Part shown: positions 7,885-15,716 of the stretch, piece after piece
How positions within the stretch are numbered: position 1 is the first letter of the stretch
Layout: each line of letters begins with the position of its first letter
IMG/VR virus record: IMGVR_UViG_3300037487_000907
Coordinates: 1-29,013 of that record
DNA from: a virus
Reading direction: 5' to 3' (one strand)
Length of the DNA: 29,013 nt
Translations under genes and position numbers: made by a program
Notes under the pieces: generated by a model
Database searches by the model: none
What the model was told of the DNA's origin: nothing
The model's input: only the letters and a program-made list of their open reading frames with translations

Positions 7885-10149
7885 TTAATTTGCTCCCAGC
7901 ATACCTAGCGCCTTGGCTACTCCGTATTTTTCGACGTTTTTCGTGAATTCATCCAGAGCAACCGTCGCGCCCTCTATGACTTTCAGAAATTTGTTGAGCG
8001 CCCCGTGCTCCCCGCCGGCGAGGTTCGAGAAGGCCTCGGCCATGGTCGCCGAGGTCCGCGCCAAGGTCTGCATGGCTGGAATCATTTTCAGGCCTACCGC
8101 AAGCTGCTCCTCTTGCACCTGCGCCTGGTTTTTGACCACACCCGGGACCATACCGGCTGCCAATTTTTGGAGCCCCCCAGGGGTCGCAATATCTGCCCCG
8201 AGCTGGGCTCCGGCTTCCCGCCGTTTCTTGTCGGCTGCCATCTGATCTCGCTGCTCGGGGGTCAAGAGCTGCTCGCCGGTGAGCCGCTCGGCCATGGCAT
8301 TGATTTCCAGTCCCGAGGTCTGGATACCCATCTGCCCGAGCTGCCCGCGAAGGAAGCGCCGGCCAGAAGCTCCCCCACCGCCCATCTCCATCATGCGCTG
8401 CATGAAGTCGCCCATCGGGCCCCCGGCCTCTACCGCATTGACCCCGCCCTGCTGCTGCATGGATTCGAGCTGGAGGGTTGCCTGCTCGAGGTCATCGGCA
8501 CCGCCCCCCTTGAAGCCTCCCATCATCTGGAGGAGCATCAAATCCCGGCCTCCGGAAATCCCCCGCTGCCCCATTCCTTGGGTGTAATTCTGGAAGCCGC
8601 TAGCGATATTCATTGCCCGCGACATGGCGATCCCCCCGGAATTGAGCGAATCGGCCATATTGCGAAACGAGTCTTTGTTGAATTCAATTCCGGATTGCTC
8701 CCAGGCCGCGATCCCCGATGCAATGGTCTGGAGGTATTTGATTGCGTCCGAACCCGTCAAACCCAGCTTCACGGCGTCCGATAAGGACCTGGACAGGCCT
8801 TCAGCCCCCTTGCCCGCTCCTCCGACAAGGCCCCCTCGCCTCCCAGCCGCCAGAAAGGCCCCGGAGGTCTCCGAGCCCACCCCGAAAGCGGTTTTCGCCG
8901 CGAATGCCGTCGGGAGCATTCCCGACTGGAGTGCTCCCTGGACCGTCCCGCCACCGGCCTGTACCAGGCCCAGCGCCTCCTCGGTGGATTGTTGGCGGGT
9001 CTTGCCCATGAGATTGTATCCAGCGCGCCTAGCCCCCTCAAAAGGCGCTTCGCGTGCGGCGTGAATGGGGGCTAGTTCCTCTTTGCGTTTCAGGTCAAGC
9101 AATCGGCTTCGATCTTCAATAGCCAATGCGGCCGATTTATCGAATTGCTTTAAGTAATCCTCTTTAACCGATCCCCATTGGTATTCTGCTTTTTTTTTCA
9201 ATTCAGCGTTAGCCCGCCTAAATCCCGGGCCTTTTCCCGCTAATTGGCTTATATCAGGCGCATTTTCTGGGTCCCACGCATGCTTTTCAGCATCATAATT
9301 CATTTTCGCCATTGGCATCTGGCGGTTAAATTCCTTGGTATAGTTAGCTTTTATCGCATCAGCTCCTCCAAAGCGCAAATCTGCTTTTTGCCTATCGTAA
9401 TCCGCATTGATATCTTGCATAGGGCCTATATTCCCCAATGCACCGCCCCCCATGAAGGGTGCCGCCGCGAATTGCTGCTCTCGCCAAGCCATCCCGGTAT
9501 CCGCGTGCTTCATCGCGTTTTCCATCATTCCCGCAACAAGGCCCCCGCCCGGGAGCACGGACATCGCCCGGGAGATCCCCCCGAGGCCCTGTACAGGCGA
9601 CGAGAGAAGCCCTCCGAGCCCTTCCTTGGCTCCATGCCCAATCATCTGCCCCAGGAATTGTTGCTTCATCCCAGGGCCCCGCTGGAGGAAACCAGCCCCT
9701 CCTGGAGCCACCCCCTGGAGCAAGCCCTGGGTGAAAGAACCGCGCGCCTCTCCCTTCTGGGAGGTTTGCTTGTCGTTCACGCCCTGGAGGGCTTCGGCCA
9801 ATTTCTTGGCTGCATCCGCTTCTGACCGGAAAGCCCGGGTGGTGAGCTGAACCTGTCGCTCAGTGCTTTGCATTTCCTCATTAGTAGCTTTTATCGACTC
9901 TTTCAAAGAATCGTATGCCTCAGTACCGCGCTCGAGCTTGGTGATTTCCTGATTCAGCACCATTTGCTGTTTGGCTAGCTCCGCGATCTTGCCTTGCAGC
10001 AACGTCACCTGTTTTTGCACGGTCGTATAGACGGACGCCTGGTCTTTGAGGCCCTGGAGTGCGCCCTGGGTGAGGCCCAAGGTCTCCCGCAGCGCCTTGT
10101 CGAATCCGCGGGTTTCGGCCTGGATCACCACATTGGTCTTAATGTCCAT
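7885..10149 (-). CDS. Tail tape measure protein
   Basis: This 754-residue protein starts at ATG 10149 with GGAGGAG upstream; it overlaps the chaperone stop by 11 bp. Residues about 30-130 are a long coiled coil rich in Gln, Lys and Glu (KQVTLLQGKIAELAKQQMVL and similar). Next comes a Gly/Met/Gln-rich low-complexity stretch (140-240), then charged helical segments and an Ala/Gly-rich region (380-480) typical of tape measures. The C-terminus is helical, from about 690 on. I find no lytic transglycosylase, peptidase or LysM motif. If the usual relation of about 0.15 nm per residue holds, the tail would be roughly 110 nm long. It sits directly after the chaperone pair and before the hub, the standard order in myophages. 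Confidence 0.9.
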   Translation of the reverse strand: MDIKTNVVIQAETRGFDKALRETLGLTQGALQGLKDQASVYTTVQKQVTLLQGKIAELAKQQMVLNQEITKLERGTEAYDSLKESIKATNEEMQSTERQVQLTTRAFRSEADAAKKLAEALQGVNDKQTSQKGEARGSFTQGLLQGVAPGGAGFLQRGPGMKQQFLGQMIGHGAKEGLGGLLSSPVQGLGGISRAMSVLPGGGLVAGMMENAMKHADTGMAWREQQFAAAPFMGGGALGNIGPMQDINADYDRQKADLRFGGADAIKANYTKEFNRQMPMAKMNYDAEKHAWDPENAPDISQLAGKGPGFRRANAELKKKAEYQWGSVKEDYLKQFDKSAALAIEDRSRLLDLKRKEELAPIHAAREAPFEGARRAGYNLMGKTRQQSTEEALGLVQAGGGTVQGALQSGMLPTAFAAKTAFGVGSETSGAFLAAGRRGGLVGGAGKGAEGLSRSLSDAVKLGLTGSDAIKYLQTIASGIAAWEQSGIEFNKDSFRNMADSLNSGGIAMSRAMNIASGFQNYTQGMGQRGISGGRDLMLLQMMGGFKGGGADDLEQATLQLESMQQQGGVNAVEAGGPMGDFMQRMMEMGGGGASGRRFLRGQLGQMGIQTSGLEINAMAERLTGEQLLTPEQRDQMAADKKRREAGAQLGADIATPGGLQKLAAGMVPGVVKNQAQVQEEQLAVGLKMIPAMQTLARTSATMAEAFSNLAGGEHGALNKFLKVIEGATVALDEFTKNVEKYGVAKALGMLGAN

Positions 10150-10447
10150 CGGGTCGCTCCTCCAGGTTGGGGATTTTTCCTTCGGCCAGCTCCCTTTCCC
10201 ATTTGTCGATCAAATCGTCTTCTCCATCCACTTTCTCGCCGAGCGCCTTGCCTATTTCCCTAATCTTGCGCTCAGCCTCCCGCAACGCGTCTCCAGAAAG
10301 ATCCTCCAGGTTCGCCTCCAGCTCGGCCCGCTGGTAATAGAGGTCCTCGTATTGCTCGAGCACCAGCTCGGCCACCGATTGCGTTTCAAAAAGCGAATGA
10401 TTGGGGGGGAGCTTGTACTTGCCCGCCCACCAGTGCTTCAGCCGCAC
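10139..10447 (-). CDS. Tail assembly chaperone, second reading frame (T-like)
   Basis: This 102-residue open frame starts at a GTG at 10447, 13 bp after the stop of the first chaperone gene, with an AAGGCGGGG stretch about 3-5 nt before the GTG. The sequence opens with a Trp-rich KHWWAGKYKLPPNHSLF segment and continues as charged helices (ELVLEQYEDLYYQRAELEAN), a pattern seen in the second half of tail chaperones next to tape measure genes. The same frame is open upstream for roughly 45 codons into the first gene, in the +1 (or -2) register. It could therefore be made as a frameshift fusion, as its own GTG-started protein, or both. These proteins bind the tape measure during tail assembly and are absent from the virion. 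Confidence 0.7.
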   Translation of the reverse strand: MRLKHWWAGKYKLPPNHSLFETQSVAELVLEQYEDLYYQRAELEANLEDLSGDALREAERKIREIGKALGEKVDGEDDLIDKWERELAEGKIPNLEERPDGH

Positions 10448-10460
10448 CAGCCCCGCCTTA

Positions 10461-10946
10461 TTATTGCGCTCCGCTTGCCGCTTTATCCTTTGCGTATCCG
10501 AGAAAATGCGCCTCGTGAGAGGCGACCTCCAGGTATAGCTCTTGCAGCAACCGGATGTCGTCCAGGTTTTGCAGATCCTTGGCCCAGTCCGGCCGCTCGG
10601 TCAGAGAAAACGTGAGGTGCGCGATCATGAGATTGATCTCTTGGGTCATGTCATCCAGGGCCACCACCGGCACCCCGGAGGCCAGCCGCGCCCGCAACAC
10701 CCCCACCGACTGGCGGTCTCGGATGGTCAGCACCTTGTTCGTGAAATTCCCTTTCCAGATTTTCCCATGCCCATCGGTGTGAGAAAAAACGAACGGGTAT
10801 TCCCGATTATCTTTTGGGTTGGGCTTTTTCTCCGACGGGATAACCAGGAAGGGGTCCTCTTCGGCCATGGCCGCCTGCAAGGCCTCTACTTCGGGCACTT
10901 CCAGGTGACGCGGGTTCAGTCGATTGGCTAGCTCTTTCGAGTCCAT
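10461..10946 (-). CDS. Tail assembly chaperone, first reading frame (E-like)
   Basis: The chosen start is the ATG at 10946, which has AAAGGA 8 nt upstream; the ATG three codons earlier directly touches that AAAGGA and so is unlikely. The product is 161 residues. It begins with a helix rich in Leu, Glu and Ala (SKELANRLNPRHLEVPEVEA), followed by a beta part with a DGHGKIWKGNFTNKVLTIRD segment and a helical C-terminus. The gene lies between the tail tube terminator and the tape measure, the place of chaperone genes in almost all long-tailed phages. The coding end has two TAA stops in a row, and the next chaperone frame lies in the +1 register. The assignment rests mainly on gene order and size. 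Confidence 0.7.
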   Translation of the reverse strand: MDSKELANRLNPRHLEVPEVEALQAAMAEEDPFLVIPSEKKPNPKDNREYPFVFSHTDGHGKIWKGNFTNKVLTIRDRQSVGVLRARLASGVPVVALDDMTQEINLMIAHLTFSLTERPDWAKDLQNLDDIRLLQELYLEVASHEAHFLGYAKDKAASGAQ

Positions 10947-11016
10947 TTTGAGCATCCTTTGCGAAAAGTGATCTGGATCAAAAATGACAGATAGGAGGGC
11001 CCGGGGGCAAGATCAT

Positions 11017-11061
11017 AAAAAAAGAGCTTTAAGGTGGGGGGAAACCTTGAAAGCTCTTTTT
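11017..11061 (-). terminator. Strong Rho-independent terminator after the tail tube gene
   Basis: Bases 11019-11030 pair perfectly with 11050-11061 (12 bp, AAAAAGAGCTTT on the plus strand). The stem continues with AAGGT (11031-11035) against ACCTT (11044-11048) across a one-base bulge, with an 8-base loop. In the minus-strand transcript the stem ends in a run of seven U. It lies 30 bp after the tube stop and about 70 bp before the chaperone start. The A and U tracts on both sides mean it could also stop transcription from the other direction. Confidence 0.9.
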
Positions 11062-11091
11062 CGCCAGTCTTAAATAGTCCGGCACTTCTCG

Positions 11092-11547
11092 CTAGACTTC
11101 CGATTCATCCTTCACGCGGATCGCCACGAATTCCACGTCATTGCCCATGATACCTCGAGCGTCCAGGTTCCAATTGTTTGAGACTAGCTTGACTTGCTCC
11201 AGGGTAGCAAGAACTTTGCCAGTCTTGGTGTCCTCGATCGTCGCCTGGAGCACATCGGACACCGTGAGGATGTTGGTCAGGTGGTCGTCGGAGCTGGTGC
11301 CCGCGGTGGGAAAATACCCCAGGCTCTTGACCGTCTCCCCCACCAGCCGGAAAAATGCGGCGGTCATGCTCACCCGGTAAGCCACCGGGACGTGCTCCTC
11401 GACCTCGATATTTCCGATTACCTCTACCGGCTGATAATCGATCGACTCCGCGACGGTCACCGTCTTGGCGTACCCGACCTTGACTGAATTGATCATGAAC
11501 AGGGCCCGTGCCCCAGTCATTATCCTACCTTTTGCGGCGGTTGCCAT
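11092..11547 (-). CDS. Tail tube protein
   Basis: This 151-residue protein starts at ATG 11547 with AAAGGAG 6 nt upstream, 12 bp after the sheath stop. Its length and pattern fit the tail tube fold of myophages: an N-terminal arm (GARALFMINSVKVGYAKTVTV), then a beta barrel with EVIGNIEVEEHVPVAYRVSM, a helix-containing loop (FFRLVGETVKSLGYFP), and closing strands (VLATLEQVKLVSNNWNLDAR, VEFVAIRVKDE). Tube proteins stack as hexameric rings inside the sheath to form the DNA channel. The gene follows the sheath and is followed by a strong terminator, which fits a very abundant product. The assignment is well supported by order and by the beta pattern. Confidence 0.9.
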   Translation of the reverse strand: MATAAKGRIMTGARALFMINSVKVGYAKTVTVAESIDYQPVEVIGNIEVEEHVPVAYRVSMTAAFFRLVGETVKSLGYFPTAGTSSDDHLTNILTVSDVLQATIEDTKTGKVLATLEQVKLVSNNWNLDARGIMGNDVEFVAIRVKDESEV

Positions 11548-11559
11548 TTTTTCGCTCCT

Positions 11560-13863
11560 TTACACCGCGGCGATCCGCGTCGTGACGAGGTGGACGGTTG
11601 TTTTCACAAAATTCACCGGAATGACTGGGGCCATCTCCACGGACACCTCCATCACATCCACGGCTAGCTCCACGGCCAGCGACCGATCGGCCACGATGAT
11701 TTCCTCGTCTTTGAGCAACCCGAGGGAGGCGATTGCCACGCCCTTGGTGCCGTTGACCGTCCCGGAGAAGCCCTTGCGGCCGACGGCCACCTCGAGGTTT
11801 CCGCGCAGGTTGTAAACGGCAAAATTCACCGCCTCATTGACGCTTGCTTCGACATAACTGGAATTGTTGGTCGCCAGATGGGTGGTGTTGTTTCGGACCA
11901 CCCGCCGACCGATCCCGTCCACCAGCTCCAGGAAGCAAAGGCCCGCCTGGATCATCTCCTCGGCGTCATCGGTCGGGTTCCAGCTCGAGGCCTGCCGGAG
12001 CTTGAGCACGTTTGCGTACTTGAAAGTCAGCGACTCGCCCACGGTCGAGCCCGCCTGCATCCCAGCGACCACCGCAGCCAGGTAACAGGGGTCAAACTCC
12101 TCCCGCTCGCCGGCCGTGTTGTACCGCTCCATCGCCTGGGATACCGCCCGGGTGTGCCGCGAATTGAGCGCCACGATCTGGGTCTTTGTTTCGGTCTTGG
12201 TGGCCAGGTCGGTCATGGCCGTATTTTTCAGGCCTACCACCTGGTCGCGCTCGCTCCGGCCGATCCCGCACATATAGGCGCAGTGCGCGTCGCCCATGGC
12301 GTGCACCGCCGGGTCAGCGGTCAGGGGCACCACCGTGTTGACTCGGATCTGTTTCAGGAGGTTGAAAGCCAACTGCCAGTGCTCGGCCGTCGTGGTCCCC
12401 TCGCTACCGCCGGACAGATATACCGCTGCTGTAGTGTTGCTCGGGGCTCCGCCCTTGGCGCCGGTCGCCGCTTCCGCAGTGACAAAGGCGCTATTCTGAT
12501 TGATCCAATCCACGATCCGCCACAGGTTGGCATAATAGCTCGGGCTCACCGTGTAGCAGTCCACCGCGCCGCCTGCGCCCAGCGTCACGTCCAGGTTGGC
12601 CGGGTCGAAGGTGTACAGCCCCAAAATCTGGGTGAGGACGAAACCATTGGTCCCGTTGTTTCGCCCGTTCACGTAGTCCGCGACCTTCTGCATGGTGTTT
12701 TGCAGGGTCGTGGTCTGGAGCGCCACCGCCGAGAAAGTGATCGTCTGGGCCGCCTCGACCTCGCCGAGGGCGATATAAGTGATCTCGCTCCAGGTGGAAA
12801 CTCCGGGCTTGGAAACCACCCCGGTCAACACCACCTTTTCGATCTGCGCCGCTCCGGCCGCGCTCGTACCGATCAGGATCACGCTCTTGGTGCTGGCCCC
12901 GCTGGATATCGCGTAAACGATCGTATTGCCCACGTACAGAGTAGCGCAGGGGGTCAAGCCCTTCATCGTGTTGGCCCCTGCTGCTACCGTCAACACCGTT
13001 GCCCCGGCCGCTAGGAGCTGGAGCGTGATTGTTCCCACGGCCGTGCCGACTATCCGCGCGCCCATGACTTTCGAGAAAGTCAGAAGCCCCGCCACCACCG
13101 TGGTGCCGGCGAGGATGATGCTCTCTTGCTGGACCGTTCCCGCCGCTGCCAGGCCGTAAACGATCAACTGGATGGCTGTATCCGAAGCACTCGACGATTT
13201 CGCCTCGACCCGACTATTGCCCGACAACTGCCCCGCGATCTGGTCGTCCAGCCCGAGGTTGGTACGGGTCCCGCGGCAAGCGATCAGGCCACCACTGGCG
13301 ACCTCGCTGGTCATGGTGCCCCAGCCACCGGTCCCCTTGGTGTAAGTGATCGTGAAAAACGCGTCACCGCCCAGATCGTCCGCCGACTCCACCACGTCCT
13401 CGAACGTGATGGTCACCAGCTTGCCCTGGCTGGTCCCGGTTTCGATCGTGACATTCACCTGGCTGGTGAAAGCCCCGTAGTCCTTGCTGGTCAACGTGAG
13501 CGCATCCCCGTAGGTGTTGGCCAGGGGTGCCGTGGCTTGGGTGGCCGGGTTGACCTTCATGGCCACCATCTCGACCGCCCCGCCCGGGATGGCCACGTCC
13601 TTCGCCGGAGCGAATACCATGTCCGCCGCTTCCCGGAGCGGGCCCGCGCGGAAATACTCCCGCGCCTTTTCCGGCTTCCGGCACCGGATGAAATCGTCGA
13701 TGTCGGCGATTTCCGAAACCGGGATACCGCCCTCGGCCTCCCCAATCACCGCCACGATCCCGGCCGCGCTCAGCCCGACAGACTCCAGCCCACTGGCGTC
13801 CACCACACTGTAAGAGCCCGGCACGCTGATCAGCCTGCCTCCGAAAAAAATGCTGCTGGCCAT
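11560..13863 (-). CDS. Tail sheath protein with inserted Ig-like repeats
   Basis: This 767-residue protein starts at ATG 13863 with AGGAG 6 nt upstream. Sheath features include an N-terminal VPGSYSVVDASGLESVGLSA, an early GIVAVIGEAEGGIP segment, a central domain with AVYLSGGSEGTTTAEHWQLA and AFNLLKQIRVNTVVPLT, and the C-terminal domain around RGNLEVAVGRKGFSG and AVDVMEVSVEMAPVIPVNFV, which carries the strands that interlock neighbouring subunits. It is longer than many sheaths because residues about 220-380 hold two related beta units (QESIILAGTTVVAGLLTFSK and IEKVVLTGVVSKPGVSTWSE). These probably form surface-exposed Ig-like insertions. The gene directly precedes the tube gene. The protein contracts around the tube to drive it through the cell envelope. 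Confidence 0.95.
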   Translation of the reverse strand: MASSIFFGGRLISVPGSYSVVDASGLESVGLSAAGIVAVIGEAEGGIPVSEIADIDDFIRCRKPEKAREYFRAGPLREAADMVFAPAKDVAIPGGAVEMVAMKVNPATQATAPLANTYGDALTLTSKDYGAFTSQVNVTIETGTSQGKLVTITFEDVVESADDLGGDAFFTITYTKGTGGWGTMTSEVASGGLIACRGTRTNLGLDDQIAGQLSGNSRVEAKSSSASDTAIQLIVYGLAAAGTVQQESIILAGTTVVAGLLTFSKVMGARIVGTAVGTITLQLLAAGATVLTVAAGANTMKGLTPCATLYVGNTIVYAISSGASTKSVILIGTSAAGAAQIEKVVLTGVVSKPGVSTWSEITYIALGEVEAAQTITFSAVALQTTTLQNTMQKVADYVNGRNNGTNGFVLTQILGLYTFDPANLDVTLGAGGAVDCYTVSPSYYANLWRIVDWINQNSAFVTAEAATGAKGGAPSNTTAAVYLSGGSEGTTTAEHWQLAFNLLKQIRVNTVVPLTADPAVHAMGDAHCAYMCGIGRSERDQVVGLKNTAMTDLATKTETKTQIVALNSRHTRAVSQAMERYNTAGEREEFDPCYLAAVVAGMQAGSTVGESLTFKYANVLKLRQASSWNPTDDAEEMIQAGLCFLELVDGIGRRVVRNNTTHLATNNSSYVEASVNEAVNFAVYNLRGNLEVAVGRKGFSGTVNGTKGVAIASLGLLKDEEIIVADRSLAVELAVDVMEVSVEMAPVIPVNFVKTTVHLVTTRIAAV

Positions 13864-13875
13864 GGTCTTCTCCTC

Positions 13876-14193
13876 TTATTTGGTTGGCTTTTTCTGAAAC
13901 TTCAGGAATTCGGCGCGCCATTCCGGAACCGATCGAGGGGCCAGCTTTTGCTGGGTGGCCCAGGCGCGAAAGCCAGCGAATTGATCCCATTTTGCGCCGT
14001 GCACTCTGGCGAAAACCTCGAGGCGCACCGCGGGCAATTCTACCGCCGGCGGAATATCCACCTGGGTGATTTCCGGGGCCTCGAGCCCTTCGGACGCGGG
14101 GGGGTTCGCCTCCACAACGGGATCTGCTTTGGAAGGGGGAATTTTCGAAGTGCCTGCCATGGTGTAATCCGGATTATAGGTGGTTTTTCCCAT
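13876..14193 (-). CDS. Small neck/sheath-adjacent protein of unknown function
   Basis: This 105-residue protein starts at ATG 14193 with AAGGAG 9 nt upstream, right after the stop of the previous gene. The first 55 residues are disordered and rich in Pro, Ala and Glu. The last 50 form a compact helical segment (VRLEVFARVHGAKWDQFAGF, then a WATQQKLAPRSVPEWRAEF motif). I recall that short proteins ending in a similar FA..G...Q..GF..WA....R....EW...F pattern occur beside tail sheath genes in several myophages, but I cannot name their function. The position between a neck protein and the sheath suggests tail assembly or tail completion. The Pro-rich half may be a flexible tether. Confidence 0.7.
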   Translation of the reverse strand: MGKTTYNPDYTMAGTSKIPPSKADPVVEANPPASEGLEAPEITQVDIPPAVELPAVRLEVFARVHGAKWDQFAGFRAWATQQKLAPRSVPEWRAEFLKFQKKPTK

Positions 14194-14194
14194 A

Positions 14195-14866
14195 TCAGGA
14201 ATCTCCTTCTGTATACGTGGTCACCAGAGATAATGTTTCCCCACCAGGATCGCTAGGACTGCCAGAGCTGTCAATATGTACACCGGCCACCTCAAAGGCT
14301 TTACCCGCGATTGTATGCCGGTGGATGATTTCCATTTCTCGCTTGCACTCCACCGTCAATTGACGCCCAAAAAGGTGCTCAGGCATGTAAGCTGGGTCCG
14401 GGGCCATGTCCGAACCCGAAAGCTGAATTTCAAACACACCCCGATCGATGAAAAAATCCCGCGCGTCCTGGATTATCTGTTTGGCGATCTCGTAATACCA
14501 GGTCACCACGTCCGGATTCTCGGCGTAAATTTCCAGATTATAGACAAACTGCCAGATCGCGCCGGTAATGTCGGCATTGAAAAGATCGTCCTCCTCGTCC
14601 GTCACCACGCCCGCCGACTCCCCGAGGTATTTGTCCGATTCGGATTCTCGCCCCAGGACGATCGCGATTGCCGGAAATTGCACATCCACCCGCGCGTACC
14701 CGTTGACCACCGTGGGTGGGTGCGCAGCAAAATACGTTTTGATGGCCGCGACCTCGGAGGCCTCCAGCCCGTAGCTCCGGGTGAAAATGTCATCCAGGTA
14801 TTCCGGGGTGCTGGTCAACTGGGCAATCCCGATCTTGAGCGCATCGTACAGATATCGGTGGATCAT
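14195..14866 (-). CDS. Neck or tail-terminator-like protein
   Basis: This 223-residue protein starts at ATG 14866, overlapping the previous stop as ATGA, with AAAGGA upstream. It has an N-terminal helix (YLYDALKIGIAQLTSTPEYL), a second helix before the strands (SEVAAIKTYFAAHPP), then beta strands ARVDVQFPAIAIVLG and WQFVYNLEIYAENP, and a long helix VTWYYEIAKQIIQDARDFFI. This alpha-beta order is compatible with the tail-terminator family that caps the tube and sheath at the neck. The acidic loop ESESDKYLGES...TDEEDDLF is prominent. The next gene upstream has the pattern of a morphogenesis protein, which agrees with a connector block. The assignment is by pattern and order, not by a clear motif. 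Confidence 0.6.
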   Translation of the reverse strand: MIHRYLYDALKIGIAQLTSTPEYLDDIFTRSYGLEASEVAAIKTYFAAHPPTVVNGYARVDVQFPAIAIVLGRESESDKYLGESAGVVTDEEDDLFNADITGAIWQFVYNLEIYAENPDVVTWYYEIAKQIIQDARDFFIDRGVFEIQLSGSDMAPDPAYMPEHLFGRQLTVECKREMEIIHRHTIAGKAFEVAGVHIDSSGSPSDPGGETLSLVTTYTEGDS

Positions 14867-15708
14867 GATGCTCGTCCTTTGAGGTAGGCTTCGAACGCGC
14901 CAGCCGCTATTTTATCCACGTAATCGCCAACCTTTTGCGCATAATGCCTGGCGCGAATAGCCCCGCGCATCCACCCCTCGGTGACATTGGTGGAGATGGT
15001 CCGAAAGGTCACAAACGACGCTTGGGTTTTTGCCTTGTAGGTCTTCTCCATGCGGTACATGCCGGCATAGATATCGGTCTTGTGGTGGGGCTTGAGCAGG
15101 CCCACGCCCCCGACACCAGCGGGCAATTTCGCGCCCCACTGGGTCTTTCCCCCGTAGGGGTTGGTCCGGGTGGCGGCATTAGCCGCCCCGGCCGGCCCGG
15201 TAAATTGAGAAACGGCCCCGTAAACCGTCTTGCCCAATTTCTTGGCCGCGACTTCGCCGAGCTTGCCTGCGTAGGCTTTGCCCATCTCCTGCCCGAACGT
15301 CTGGCCTCGAGGTTCAGCCGCAGTGCCCGGGGTCATATGCCGCATGGGGATAAACCGGTAGTAGCCGCCCTTTTTCGCGGCGTGCTTTCCGCGCTTTCCG
15401 CGCGCTACCGTCGGGACATTCGGCCCGAGGAGAAAATCCCGCATGTCGGTCGCACCAGATCCGTTTTCTAGCAGGTGCGGGACCTCGCCAGTCAGCGCGA
15501 TCGTCGCCATTCCCGGGGATAGCTGCACCTCTTTGATCCCGTCGATATACTCGAAGCGGAAATGCGACTTGTCCTCTCGAGCCAGTGATATCCACTTGTC
15601 CCGCGCCCCCGCGGCGATATTCTCCAACACCGCGTCCACCTCGGGAGGCTGGAGCTGCCCCATTACCTCCAGGGGAATGATCCGCTCGATATTACCGATC
15701 ACGATCAT
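14863..15708 (-). CDS. Head-tail connector / tail completion protein
   Basis: The start is ATG 15708, with TAGGAG 5 nt upstream formed over the stop of the previous gene; the longer open frame reaching 16080 lies inside that gene and is rejected. The product is 281 residues. The N-terminal half is alpha-beta (EVDAVLENIAAGARDKWISL, then strands FRFEYIDGIKEVQLS and ATIALTGEVPHLLENG). The middle is rich in Gly, Lys and Arg and basic (KRGKHAAKKGGYYRFI), and the C-terminal part has aromatic strands and a helix (ARHYAQKVGDYVDKIAAGAF). This resembles the gp10-like and virion morphogenesis proteins found between head and tail genes, including the VPHLLENGSG turn. It probably acts at the neck. Confidence 0.65.
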   Translation of the reverse strand: MIVIGNIERIIPLEVMGQLQPPEVDAVLENIAAGARDKWISLAREDKSHFRFEYIDGIKEVQLSPGMATIALTGEVPHLLENGSGATDMRDFLLGPNVPTVARGKRGKHAAKKGGYYRFIPMRHMTPGTAAEPRGQTFGQEMGKAYAGKLGEVAAKKLGKTVYGAVSQFTGPAGAANAATRTNPYGGKTQWGAKLPAGVGGVGLLKPHHKTDIYAGMYRMEKTYKAKTQASFVTFRTISTNVTEGWMRGAIRARHYAQKVGDYVDKIAAGAFEAYLKGRAS

Positions 15709-15716
15709 GCGCGCTC

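Noticed and set aside
10968-10981. FNR-like palindrome (minus strand TTGAT-CCAG-ATCAC)
   Set aside because: It matches 9 of 10 consensus bases and lies upstream of the chaperone gene, but there is no convincing promoter near it and a short palindrome like this can arise by chance in a window of this size.
11878-13014. Long open frame on the plus strand (378 codons), with a similar one at 13126-14256
   Set aside because: Both lie opposite the clearly recognisable tail sheath gene and its neighbours; their products are rich in Arg, His and Gly without domain features, as expected for antisense frames in GC-rich DNA.
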